Under the pieces are notes generated by a model. It did no database searches. It was not told the DNA's origin and saw only the letters and a list, made by a program, of their open reading frames with translations. Position numbers and translations under genes: made by a program. Shown in pieces: positions 9,901 through 21,900 of a stretch of 31,541 nucleotides of DNA. The DNA is taken from contig DF237757.1 of the NCBI GenBank assembly GCA_000708835.1, positions 1-31,541 on the forward strand, read 5' to 3'. The first letter of the stretch is position 1. Every line of letters starts with the position of its first letter. Source of the DNA: Klebsormidium nitens (Eukaryota; Streptophyta; Klebsormidiophyceae; Klebsormidiales; Klebsormidiaceae).

Positions 9901-12900
9901 CTACGTGAGTGCCTCTCCGACTCGCACGCACCCTGCTTGAGTTGCTCGCTCACGGTCTGCCTCACATGACGGTTACCTGCCAGCAAGCATACCCAAGCGT
10001 GACTCGCCAGATCAATCAGGTTTTGAGGATTTGCTGCACGCCATGCGCTTTCTCTACCGTTCCTGCTAAGCGCTCGCTGAAGCGAATGCACTTCCTGAGT
10101 TGACCCGCACCCGAGAACGGTCCACCCTCGGAACCAGAGAACATTCTGGACGGCACGCCGTGCTCGTCTTGAATCCGACTGACGCCCTATTGACTTGCCA
10201 GGGTGCGCCGGTCAGCGAGGGGGGGGACACGGACCTGCTGCCTCTCTACAAAGGTGCGTATGTTGCCAACGCTCTGCCCCTACTCTTGTGTGCCTCGACA
10301 TTGAGAGCAGGATTGGAATCAGCTACCAACTCTTATCGAGTACGATTTGAAAGCCCTATGTCTTGTGCGGAAGAGTGGCCGAGCAGAGTTTCATTGAGTT
10401 CTGCGAGTATAACGTCCAGTCTCAGCGTCCCTTTGAATAAATCTATCGGGTGGTCTTCGTGCAGTTCTGCGTGCTGCTTTCGCTCGACATGCCACTTCTT
10501 CTCTTCCGCCGCTCCCTCCCCGGACCCCTAAGGTCGATTATGGCCGGTTGCCCCTCCGCCCTGCGGCCTCACTATTGGAGGAGGTCGCCGCCCTTAGCAC
10601 GGTCCCGCATGGACTTATCATGACCACCCTAGCATTCATGGAGAACTGGAACCAGGTGGGCGCGTTGAGAATTGGAGCTTCTGTCAAGACTTCGTTGAAA
10701 TGTGTGTCAAACAAAGTTTGGCGTAGAAGTTGGCGGCACATTAAGTGGCTCTTCGTTTCGATTTGCACAGCTGTGAGAGAGCCCTCTGCCGCAGGCCATG
10801 CGGATTGTCGTCTGCCTGCCGGCAGTTTTGCACGATTGTGCTGGCTTCTTGCGTTTTCTGCCCTTTTCTCGCTGCTCAGTAACGTCGCGGTGTGTTTGCA
10901 GAGCACTGGTTTCGTGCTGTACACCACGGAGCTCCCTGCGGCGGTGCACGCCGGCAGCTGGCTGCTGCTGGAACAGGTCAGCCCCTGCCCCATCCTCGCC
11001 TTGAACTCGCATAGAACTCTATCAAAACTGCCCGCGTCGCTCAGCTTCACTCCCTACTGTATGCAGAAACTCAAATCCCTTTGTTAGTCAGGCCTGATTT
11101 TCGAGCGGCCCAAGTTTGACAGGTCTAGATCAGGAGTCTGGTCAAGCAGCCAGATCCAATGAAGTTTGAGAGATGAGCAGGCCGATGGTAGGGCGAGGCT
11201 GCGCATCTCGTGTTCCACCAGATTGGACTGCAACGCTCCGTAAGGATGCTTTCTGTTAATCTGGCGTTTAATATTGTTCTCCGAATCCCGGCTGGTGCCA
11301 ATTCGCCGCGTGACCGTCTGGTCTGCAGGTCCACGACCGCGCCCAGGTGTTCGTGAGGGACGGCGGCGAGCGCACGTTTGTGGGCACGGTGGCGCGCTGG
11401 GCCCCGCGCACGCTGTACCTCTCGGCCGCCGTCGCAGTGCCGGGGGCCACGCTGGAGATCCTGGTAAGCGTCCTCCGCTGCTGTTGTTGGCTGTGGCTCG
11501 CGCACCAAGAAGGAAGCCACGCGTAGCGGACAGCGAAGTCGTTTGCGGTGGGGAGGAGGTTGAGAATTCCTTGCAAGCGGCAGCTTTCGTTTTCTGCACA
11601 AGTGGCCTTGCTACCACAGATTGTGGCACGCCCACCGTCGAGCACTACTGGCGACATCAAGCCGAAACGTCGCTTTAAAGTAGCACAGGCATGGGGCCTG
11701 TACAGAATGTTTGGACTTCCTGTCTGCTGAACGATGCGTGGCATTCTCTCACCGTGGTCGCATCCTGACGCCTTGATGCAGGTCGAAAATATGGGCCGGT
11801 CCAACTTCGGCGCCTACATGTGGGACCCAAAGGTTAGCCTCGCCCCGGCTCCAACAAGCTGAACTCACTTCCCTCTGAAGAATCAGGGCATCTCTCTCCC
11901 CAGCGCCTCACTGCTTTTCTCTGCACGCCGGCCTCATATCCATGAGCAAACCAACACAGGTATTCTGCGGCTATTCCCAAACAGAAACGCTACCCGCCGA
12001 CTCCTAACGGTTCCATTGTGTTGCGCCTGCGCAGGGCGTGGCTGCGGTGCTGCTGGACGGGATCGCCCTCTCCTCCTGGTGCGTCTACCCGCTGCCGCTC
12101 GCCTCGCTGGACGGCAGCAGCCTGCCCGCCGGCCCTCCCCGCTCATCCTTTGTCGCCAGCAGCGTCACATACGGGGCAGTGGCCGCCACCGGAGCTGCCA
12201 ACTGGCGGCCCGATGAGCAGTGGGACCGCGCGGCGCGGGAGCATCTGCATGCGAGCACGCCTTCGGGGCTGCCCGCCATACAAGCGGCGCTGGAGTTGCA
12301 GCATGCGGCGGGTGAGCGGCCGTCACACGGAGGCAGCGGACCTAGTCGGTCAACCTTGACTCGTTGATGTGAAGAAGTAGGTATACTAGAATCGATCGCG
12401 CCCCTTGATCGTGCCTGTACGGTTGCTCGCTCTTCAAGAGAGGTATGCCGTAACAAACCTGTCCTGCAGACGACGATGCTACCGCAGTACGGTATCACAG
12501 GTCAAGGACGCGGAAGCGGCGCTGGTGAAGACTCTTGAGTGGATCGTACTGGCAGACTTTGAACTTTAAAGTTCGGTTTCAGCACCGTACCAAACAATGT
12601 TGCCCTTCACCCTTGCTCATAATAAGGAAGTGCTTTGAAACGGAGAGCATAACCGCCCTGCTTCTGCCCTGCAGCCTCCAGCGTGGACAGCCCCACCCTG
12701 TTCCACGGCGTGTTCAACATCTCGAGCTCTGTGAGCGGTGCCCACACGTGGCCCGCCGACACGTTCCTGGATACGAGCGGCTGGGGCAAGGGGGTCGCCT
12801 GGATTAACGGGTTCAACCTGGGGCACTACTGGCCGGTGAGGCGACCATTAAAACACGATCCGATCCCTCTGAAAGGGGTGTGCTTCGAATTCCGGTTGCG

Positions 12901-13322
12901 CCAGGAGCTTTTTAAGTGCTGCGAGCGGAGCAAAACAATTGCTGTGGATAAGAACGGTCTGCTAATCTGCAAGAGTGCCTCGTTCTGCAGACTGCCGGGC
13001 CACAGTGCACACTGTACGTGCCGGGGCCAATTTTGAAGCACGGCGAAAACGAATTGGTGAGTCAACCGTCCTTGCTCTCATGGCCAAACTCCTTGCATGG
13101 GTCGGAGATTTAGAACACCTATCTTTTCTCTTTGCACCTGCTGCAATTCGTGGTCTGCTTTGACATGGAAACAGTGATACTTCAATGCCCCGTGATTGGA
13201 TGCAGGTTCTTTTGGAGCTGGATGCATCTCCTGCGAGCCACGAAGTTGTCTTCGTGAAGCAACCCACCTACTCGTGTACTGGAAGCAAGGCGCCTTTCGC
13301 AGAGCGCGCACCAGAAATTTAG
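6973..13322 (+). CDS. Glycoside hydrolase 35 beta-galactosidase (GLB1/BGAL17-like), 19 exons, 719 aa
   Basis: Retaining exo-beta-galactosidase acting on terminal galactosides of glycans, in vacuole/lysosome or wall. Exons: 6973-7059, 7258-7374, 7545-7740, 7942-8027, 8212-8292, 8474-8568, 8771-8841, 9056-9146, 9467-9584, 9812-9904, 10202-10253, 10465-10655, 10902-10976, 11329-11463, 11782-11832, 12035-12311, 12675-12835, 12991-13056, 13206-13322; phases agree. A signal peptide covers about residues 1-26. GH35 landmarks: [26 protein letters not shown], acid/base Glu193 in VENEYG, nucleophile Glu276 in [21 protein letters not shown]-terminal beta domains include [14 protein letters not shown] and [10 protein letters not shown]. 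Length and both glutamate positions are near human GLB1 (677 aa, E188/E268). Odd: His135 follows Glu134 where GH35 usually has Trp (EHEFGG, not EWEFGG). Exon 14 has 43 of 45 codons ending in G or C, exon 2 only 17 of 39. Substrate is not determined. Confidence 0.95.
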
Positions 13323-14197
13323 CCGGCGAGCGCCCTGAAATTATGGGGCCGTCAAAGTGACATCTGAAAAACTCTTGACTTACTGTTGTTGCTGCGCATG
13401 TATCATACCATGTTGAGGTGATTTTTGGATCCTGAACTATGAAACCAAGGATACCGCCAACGGTTTCAAAAAGACAATGCAGGCCGGCCTTCATGCATCC
13501 ACTGAACGAATTTACGAAGCCCTGGAGCTCTTTCCTTGTGTAAGCTTAGTAGGTGCTTGCTAGTGCAGGGTTGCATGCGCCCCACCAGGGTACATGCTCA
13601 ACTATCATTACCTCCTTAATATATGATGTTTGTTTTCATCAAACAACAAGCCTCATCAAAACTGCCATATGTTGTACGTGCTTATTAACTAGGTGCGGTC
13701 ACCTTCTTCAATTGTTGCTAGATGTAACGACGGGCCTGTTCGGGCCACTGTCGGATGCGGCATATATACCATGTCCTCCACTGATGGTCAATCCGCACGA
13801 CTTCAAGAGCAACTCTTGAGATTGTACGCTGCCCGCCTCACTTGCCACTTTTGAGCAAACCAAGTCAAACGCTATGGGAACAGCAACAAGCATATACGAT
13901 GGCCCATGAATCCAAAAGCTGTGCAGTTCGATGAGTTCCAAGTATGCTAGCACCTATACTTTATGTACCTCGCTTAGATGAGCTCTTTGCTGATCGGACG
14001 TCCCACCAAAGGCGGCTCTAGCAAAAACTGTGCTCGACAAACCAGTTCACTTCTTGTGAGAGTTGCTACTCTAAACTACTGAACGGTAGCAGCGTCTAGT
14101 GTCATGAAGAACCATATGCGTTCCGTGATTATCCCGTCGATGGATCAGTATGCATCCCGTCAGCAAACTTGGCAGTATAACTTACTAGCATACGTGT
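13323..14197. other. Convergent intergenic region between beta-galactosidase and zinc-finger genes
   Basis: This 875-bp stretch follows the TAG of the beta-galactosidase and precedes (in reverse) the TAG of the zinc-finger gene, so it should contain both 3' UTRs. No exon, RNA gene or repeat could be supported. Confidence 0.4.
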
Positions 14198-17100
14198 CTA
14201 CTTTCCCTTCCTCTTCTGCACCCCTCCTTGCGCAGTCTTTCTCGAAACGGGCTTGGGTCGGTTGATGGTATCTTTGCATTTGGGTATGTGGCGTTCCGCC
14301 ACCTGAGGGGCGAACCTCCGGCTACAGTGGGGGCATGGTACATAGTCAAGATTCTCTGCATCGAACGGAAAACACGTCAGCCCTGATGCAGATTCCCCGT
14401 GCTTCCACAAGAGTTCGTACTTGAGCAACTCGAAGGCCCTCTAAATGCAAGCCCAAAGAGCAACTACTCAACCAACAGTGGAAGCACGCCCTGCAGGCGG
14501 CATCCCAGCCATCCCGGCCGCGTCCATCCTTTCTCAGACCCTCAAGGTCCTAAATGCTCAGGCTCGGCGGTGGTAGGAGCCAGATCACCGGACTTGCCAA
14601 TCAAAGGGCCCCTTGCTGGATCGCATGTAACCCACCTGAGGGTGGCGGTGGGGGCAAGCTCGCAAGATCGACCCCCTTAGCTTTCGCCTGTGAATACCTG
14701 CGCATGCATCATACCTTCGGATGTGAGCACACTCGTAGATGGCTTCTTCTGTCAGCATTCATAGGCCTTTCGGGGGGCCTGAGCACATTAGCAGCGGGAG
14801 CGCATACCCGAAACGGCAGAGGACGGAAGAAACATTCGAAAGCTTACTCCTTCAACACCTGCACGACCCAGTCCAAGCGAGCAGGGACGCCCTCAGGACA
14901 CACGATGTTTGAACCGTCTAGCTTCAGACCGCCCCAATCTTGGTCAGACAGAAATGTACTTCAAGCCCTTCGACATCCCTCAGCGCACAGGGCCAATAAG
15001 GGTCTGCACTTGGCAGGCCCTGCCATGGCAACGTGTCTGTGTTGACGGAAATCTCAATCGACAACACAGCCTACTCATCGTGTCGGACTTGCCAGTCTCA
15101 TGAGCTGCTTGTGATCAAGATGAGCTCTCGGTTCGTCATCTGCACTCACTGTCGTGACGCCTGGATGGCGGCCTGCAGTTGCTGGCTCTGCTGCTTCCAC
15201 GCCGGCACTTTGGTCAGGGGCCGCGACTCCGCATTCCGCGTCCCCTGCGCCCAGCTCGCATCCGCGCGCCCGTGGCTGCTGCTCGCACCGCCCTTGGCCC
15301 CCCGCCCTGCGCACCCGCCACCGAGCTTTCCAATCAGACCTCTCCAAACGGGCAATCGGCCAGGATTACCAGCGCATCCTGCCCCTTCCTATCGCTCAGC
15401 AACCATGCACCCCTTCAGTCGACCGCAATATTGGGTTGTACATAGAACCAGCTCATCTTGCTGAAGTGGTACAGTCAACCAGGCAAGTAGCAGAGAAGGA
15501 TGCCGTCACGACAGGCTGCTTTGTCAAGGACTCGTGACGCAGCAGGAAAAGAACAAGTCGCCCTCACCGGGCCCCTGCTGCTGCACGAACTTGGCTGCAT
15601 CGGTGCCCTCCAAACGGTGCGCTGCCACGTTGAACGCTTTGCGCTTCTGACCAAACACCTTTCTGCACCCACACAAATCCTCTTCGTCAGCATCGCACCC
15701 ATTCCTCCAATCTGCTATTTGTTGAGCTACGGTTCCTCATGCCATATCTGCACGTCTGCTGAACCCAAGAGAGTCAAAGCGGGCCATGTAAACGGCAGGC
15801 CCCCTGCCAGCGCCCTCACCTGCAGATCTTGGCGTGCTTTGCAAGGGCCGCCTCTGAGAAGTTGCGCTTGCAGTCGGGGCACGGCCGGGTGCTCACGTCC
15901 CCCTCATCCGGCAGCTCGTTCCTGCACGCATAGAGACACATGCTGAGATCACCACGGAATCACTAGAAACATCGGCACGTCCACAAGGGACTTCAACCTA
16001 ATCCTGCTTGGACTTGCAAAATCCATGCTTGGCATTCTGTTCTTGTCCCGCTCGCCATTCTAGATCGACAGAATCCGACTGCCAGACTTCAAGCAGATTA
16101 CTGTAGACTGATGGCGACTGATGGCTTTGGCACTCTCAGGAATATCTGCTTTAGTATTACCAGAAATGCACAGACGTTTCCGACTTTGTCTGAGCGTAAC
16201 AACCACCGGCTGCAAGTTCAGGGGCCTCAGTCCTCACTCTGGCGCTTGCCACTCAGGAGGTGGCTGCACGTCGTGGCCCCCTCGAGTTGAGCGCTCCCCC
16301 TCACTGGGGCTTCCCCCATTGGCAGCAGCTCCGCCGTCTTTCTTTTTGCGGGGGGCCAGAGCGCGCGCCAGCTTGCTCCCCAGGCTCAGCCGCCCGCTTC
16401 CCCCGTCCGCTCTTGACACTTCTCCCTGATCTTCGTCTCGATCTCCCGCCGCCCAACTAGGTGACACTGCCGGTCTCGGTTGGGCCCTTGCGCCCAAACC
16501 CTGGTTCTGGCCCTGGGTGGGGGAAAGAGCCGCCCGCTGGGGGGGTGGCTGCACAGCAACCGGGGGCGGGCTTTCCTGGTAAGGGGCGGCAACGGCAGGC
16601 TTGGGCTTGGAGAGGCGCAGCTTTGCCTTGAGCAGCGACAGCGCCGTTTTGGCTGGAGAGGGTTTCTTCTCCACAATGGCTAGCCGTGCCGGGGCTGGAG
16701 CCTGGTTCTCCGTGTCGTCCTCAGGGGTAAGCACTGTGGTAGCCTCCGTTTCTTGCTCCAAGGGGGGTGGTGTCTCCTCCGAGTCTGTCACCTTGTGGGG
16801 GGGCGAGGACAACGAGGGGCGCTTCTTGAGTTTTCTAAGGGAGGGGCTGCGGAATGGGGGGAGGGCCTGAGCGAACGACGAGCTATTTGGGGAGGGCTTC
16901 GCCTCAACGACCTTTGGGGGTTCTTCCGTGACCTCCTTTGGGGGGGTGGCAGGCGCAGTGAGGCTGCGACGCATCAACGGCTTCAGGTAGTTTGGGCCTT
17001 CAGTAGTTGACGGGGTAACTGTAGGGGGAAGATGAAAAATAGCAGCTGAGACCATGGAACATGTTCGTTGTCAGTGTAGGAAACACTGACAACAAAGCCG

Positions 17101-17868
17101 GTTTGTGCAAAACCGGCTTTGTTCAGCTCAACCTTCAGATAATGTTGCTTTTGCCCGTCAAGTCTTCCTCGCAAGAGCAGGTAAGATGAAAGAAGTCAAG
17201 CGTAGGATGCGAAGCTGACCTGTGGTCAAATTTTCAGCTGAAGCCTCGACAGACTGCCTGGGGGTCTCAGGAGCGAAGCTGTAGTCCACAGGCGGGTGCT
17301 TGGTGGGAATGGGCACTGCAGCAAAAGAGAAGGAACAACAGTGAAGGGGAGCTCCAGATTCATAGAGAAGGTCGCAGAAATAAGTGCCCAGCCCGCTGGA
17401 AGCACGGAAAGTGCTAGCTTTTGGAGCACTCCCTAACACTGAGGTGATAAGGGGTACACCATCTCTTGTCCAGTGCTTCAGCATCCTCCTTCCTTCTCCA
17501 CTTTCAGCTCTCCCTTTTCAGCGAGTACAGGCTACAGAACTAAGCAAGGCACATATTGAGAGATCTGGTAAATCACAAATGGAAGCACGACAGAGCAGTG
17601 CAGAAATGAACAGCTCAGCTGCCTCTACAATCGGAAGGTGCCTCCTCTGCAAAAGTGTTCTCTTGAGCTCCGACAAAGGGACCAGTTGAAAAAGTGACAG
17701 TGCACCTGCTCCCCTGTCGCTCTCCCGTTTCTCCTGCTCTTTCTTCCTCTGTTCCCGCAGCGCCGCGGCGGCCTCGACTTTTTCCTTGCGCCGAGTAGCA
17801 TATGCAGTGGGGTCGAAAACCTCCGTAGACCGCCTGCGAGCGGCCACCGGCCCGTTCGACGAGGCCAT
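14198..17868 (-). CDS. C2HC zinc-finger protein of ZC2HC1 type, 8 exons, 548 aa
   Basis: Minus-strand exons: 17868-17706, 17315-17220, 17018-16238, 15921-15820, 15662-15568, 15339-15150, 14697-14636, 14355-14198; phases agree with this set. Two identically spaced fingers are visible: C361-x2-C364-x11-H376-x3-C380 (TRPCPDCKRNF) and C504-x2-C507-x11-H519-x3-C523 (DYVPCPHCSRRFAP). Between them lie family-typical KVFGQKRKAFN, KVPAWKQQSQQLQAAIQ and LPPPPPS. The start is the ATG at 17868 (MASSNGPVAARRRSTEVFDP), followed by a basic Glu/Arg/Lys helix at residues 23-51. The single 781-bp exon 3 gives about 260 residues of Pro/Ser/Lys-rich, probably disordered sequence without cysteines. The acceptor of exon 6 is least certain: 15339 lacks a pyrimidine tract, and another in-phase AG lies further inside the exon. 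The family's molecular role is poorly known. The gene diverges from MRS2. Confidence 0.9.
17067..17123. repeat. Two adjacent perfect hairpins in intron 2 of the zinc-finger gene
   Basis: GTTGTCAGTGT at 17067-17077 pairs with ACACTGACAAC at 17083-17093 (11 bp stem, 5-nt loop). AACAAAGCCGGTTT at 17091-17104 pairs with AAACCGGCTTTGTT at 17110-17123 (14 bp stem, 5-nt loop). The hairpins overlap by three bases and lie in the intron at 17219-17019. The stems are too short for a typical microRNA precursor. Confidence 0.75.
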
Positions 17869-18952
17869 GGACTCGACAACTCAACAAATGCCCCAAACTT
17901 TCACTCCTCTGTGTGCATCACTTACGGTACGAAGACAAGAAGGAAGTCGAAGGCACAGGCTAGCCTCAGAGGAGGCAAACACTGGGCGGAGCTCTCCTGA
18001 TAGAAGGAGGTGCAAGCTGTCTGCTTTCTATGTAGGTAGCCTAGACACATCTGGCCCTGACAGGGGCTCCAGCTAGCAGGCTCCTGCCAAGGCTGCCGCC
18101 ATTTTCGGCCGCCCTCCCGCGTCTTCTTCGAACAGAAGAAACTAGGATGATTCATGGAACACAACACCTATTAAAGTCTTGAACCTCTCAAGTCTTGTGT
18201 CTCCACAGAGGACCAATCAGTCATTTCCACGTCAGAAAGTGCTTCGTAGATTGACTCTCGGCACTTAGTGGATGACGACATACTCAGGACTACCTAGTAG
18301 GTACGGTACGGTACAGTACTAGGCACAGGTCAGTAGGTACCGTCCTGGAGGCTGAATAGGTATCTACCCAGTCTGCTGGCTGGACAGTGTGGAGTCCGGA
18401 CTGAGCAGTGAGTCCGCGAGGATCGCACTAGGTAGTCATGAGTGAGATACTGGAGTGTTCTCGGCCTTTGCAGGGCACGGGTATCCTGCTTTACTGTCGC
18501 CCCGGCCCCCGACTTGGGTACAGCTTGTGGCAAGCGACCACGAACGCGGTATCGGCGCCACCTGGTCGCCATGAAACTTTTTTACGGGTCATCACCTAGG
18601 ACGTACGGTTGTCACGAATGACGATCGCCTCACATGATGAAAATTGGTGCAATTGAAAGCCATTCGTGATGGAGTCGAAGAGCAGGGAGAGCTGACCATG
18701 CTGCACGAGCTGAGCGCCGCCGCCATTGCTAAGCATTTTCCTAACAGCATTTTCAGGTTCCTCAGCTGCCGAAGCAAGCCTTTCCGCAAGCCTCCCTGCT
18801 TTCCAAACTTCTCCAGAGCCCTGTTTATGTGCCCTTGTTCCCTCTGCATGCATCCCACACCTTCCCGGTTTTGGCGATCTCGGAGCCGCCACCTGGCGCT
18901 GCCCGAGTGGATGGTTTCCGCTCTGCGAAGGTAGCTCTAACTGGGATCAACC
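17869..18952. promoter_or_regulatory. Divergent intergenic region between zinc-finger and MRS2 genes
   Basis: The 1,084 bp separate two outward-facing start codons and should hold both promoters and 5' UTRs, possibly with an untranslated 5' exon for either gene. A short run of GGTAC/GTACGGTAC repeats lies at about 18296-18345 (TAGGTACGGTACGGTACAGT). No coding exon was recognised. Confidence 0.4.
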
Positions 18953-21900
18953 ATGGCAAAAGCGGAGGCGCAGCCGGGTTTGAAAACCCCGCTGCTGCCC
19001 CCCCGACCGCCTACCCCACCCGTTTCAAAGCCTACGCCCCCCGCTAAGCCTGTGTTCACGCTTCCCACCGCAACTGACCTAGCGGCGCGCAAGAAAGGGC
19101 TTGGGGCGCGTTCGTGGTTACGGCTAGACTGCCAGGGAAACAGCCAGCTGCTAGAGGCAGACAAGGTGAGCTCAGGCACCGCCCAGAATGAGAGAACTAA
19201 GGATGAGAAGAGAGTGATGCCTTTGCCAGCTGTTGGTCATGGTGTGGGGCGGGCGCCGCTAGTCCTGGCTGGCAAGTGGTGGCAGATGATGTTTCGAATT
19301 GCTCGCTCCGTTCGTAATGGTTGGTTTACAGAAAGTAGTGCTGTCAGGCCTTGCCACCCGAAGCATGGCAGAGCGGCCCATGTCGTCATTTGTAGCCGAC
19401 CTAGATCACAATCGGGGGATACTCCGTCGTTGAGCATCATGGGGAATCACAGACAAGTTAACTAGCCACACCATTCAGCCGCAATGACCCCTCCTCGTTG
19501 TTGCCAGCCAGTGCCCCTTCCTTTGAAAACGTTGCATATGGAATTCTGTTTGCAGTATGCCATCATGCGGCGGTGCGGCATCCCCGCACGTGATTTGCGC
19601 ATCCTGGACCCGTTGCTGGCGTACCCGTCCACCATCCTGGGGCGTGAGAAGGCAATCGTGGTCAATCTGGAGGCAATCAAGGCCATCATCACGGCTGATG
19701 AGGTGGGGCTATACTGTGAGACTCTTAGGTTGAAAGTCTTGTTACCTGCTTGATCGAATCAAAAGGGCCTTCAGAATGTCGAAGTTCATGTCTCTTTACC
19801 TTGAGGCTATGGACTCCTGATTGTCTGTCATGCAGAGGCCGGCTCCACTTTTTTGGCGGGCTGTAATGCACCGTCACAAGTTGGCAGCTGTCGGCTCCGT
19901 TTGTGTTGGTCACAACAACTCACGGAGTTGACTGTCTGCTTAGAGTGTGCAGGAATTCTGGTGGAAATGTCTGAGGGACAACCCAGTCACTACAAGCGGG
20001 GGCTCTGATCACGTAGATGTTCTTGTCACAGGTGCTGTTGTTGAACCCGACAGACCCAGCAGTGCTGACATACACAGAGGAGCTTCAACGACGACTACAA
20101 CCCCCCCTGGCTGCGGCCCCTCAAGAGCCCTGGCAGGAAGCACAGCCGCACCCCCCTCCCGCTGGAAACGCCGCTCTTGCCCTCAAAGGCCCCCCCCGGT
20201 TTGGCCACACACGGTCACGCAGCGAGACCGATCTTGGGAGCGTGTTTAGCTCGGAGAGTGCCGGGATGCGGGATAACAATGATCGGGGGCAGCCGTTCGA
20301 GTTCCGAGCGCTCGAGATGGCGCTCGAAATGGCCTGCTCGCAATTGCACCACCAGGTGGGTTGCAGCTTGCCCCCTGTCTAGCGTCAGGTTTCAGACCGG
20401 GCCTGCTGTTGTGGGTGTTTCTCGAGGCGACCGAAAAGGAGCCAGACAGTGTACTGCTGTGTTCATGAAACGTTCTGCCCACAACACCAGGAGGGGGGGA
20501 TTCATGACTGGGGGCTTATCATTACATGATGGTGGACCCTCGGACAATGTGTTTCGCTTGCTCCTGTTGTATATCAGCACTTCAGAACTAAGGGGTGAAA
20601 ATTGAGTATGGCAGAACATGAGAATTCTGCAAGCAGCAGTAGTCCGCATGGACACCTGTCCGCTAACAAGCAGCGATTGCCACGTACTTGCTCTTTGCAG
20701 AGGGGCTTAGTCAATCGTGGGGGCAATTCTGTTCTGTTTCACGTTTCAGCCTACTCTTTGGAAAGATGAAAGTGCAGATTCAAAAGAGGCTCAGGTCGTG
20801 AATGTTTTGTTCCTCACGCATTTATCTCTCTGGTGCAGTCGGAGGCGCTGGAAGCAGAGGCTTTTCCCGCGTTGGACGAGCTGACGTCCAAGATCAGCAC
20901 GCTCAACCTAGAGCGCGTTCGCCGATTGAAGAGCCGTCTCATGGCCCTCACTGTCCGCGTGCAAAAGGTACGCTTCCTATGCCCTCCTCTCAACGGGTAC
21001 GACTTCCTTTTGCTGACCCTCGCCAAATCTCGAAGGACCTGCAATGGTGCTCATCGGGTAGTGGCAGCTCCAACCTAAACGCAGTTCGACGTGGTCGCAA
21101 TGTTGACGTGGCCCCAATGTTGAAGTTGTTAGTCCTGTTACGGGGTACTTCTTATAGAATTTTGCAATGCAAGGAACGGCTCCAATGCTGACACATGGCA
21201 TTCGCCCAGATGCGGGACGAGATCGAGCAGCTGCTGGATGACGATGACGACATGGCGGAGATGTACCTCACTGAGAAGCGCCAGAAACTGGAACCCCCTC
21301 CCGAGTCGCCCCTCTCCGCTTACTCGACCCGCACAGGGGGCGCCCCTCACACGCCCTTTGGGTCCGCCTTCACGCGGCCCACCCTGGCGGACGCGTCCGA
21401 TGCCGAAGATGGCGAGTCCCCCCCCCACCTGTCCAGGCGGGACAGCAGGGCGAGCAGGTGCGCACACTGATGGGGCCCAATTTGCGAGTGAAGTCGAGAG
21501 TCTGCGAGTTTACAGGGGGTTGCGAGATTCCTTTTGTCTGATATGACATCCGGGGACTTTGAAAGCGGCGGGAGATTCACTAACAGGGCGGCACTTAGGG
21601 CACTCAATATAATAGCCGACTGTTTGCTCTGCAAGTGCTGGAAAGCCGTTAAGACGTGCTGACCCGCCTGCGCTGGACTTGATTGCCCTTTGTTGCTTTG
21701 AAGCGTCCTTCTCAAGTGGAAGCCTCACACAGTGCTTGGACATGACATGAAGGTCGAACGAAGGCTCTGCCAGCGCGAAATGTGATCACGTTGAAACAAG
21801 AACGGGTCTGTCCTAGTCGAAGTCATCGTCTTTGAACGCCGCTGCCGTCTCCTTTGGCTCCGCAAAGTGTTGGGACAGAGAGGCACGCCGAGGGGCAGCT

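Noticed and set aside
10548-11087. 179-codon plus-strand open frame, and a 170-codon minus-strand frame over the same region
   Set aside because: The plus frame coincides with beta-galactosidase exons 12 and 13 read through the intron between them. The minus frame is its antisense shadow. Neither shows family resemblance beyond the true exons.
14399-15045. Overlapping plus-strand open frames in the zinc-finger gene
   Set aside because: They lie in introns and antisense to exon 7 of the minus-strand gene, and show no recognisable protein features.
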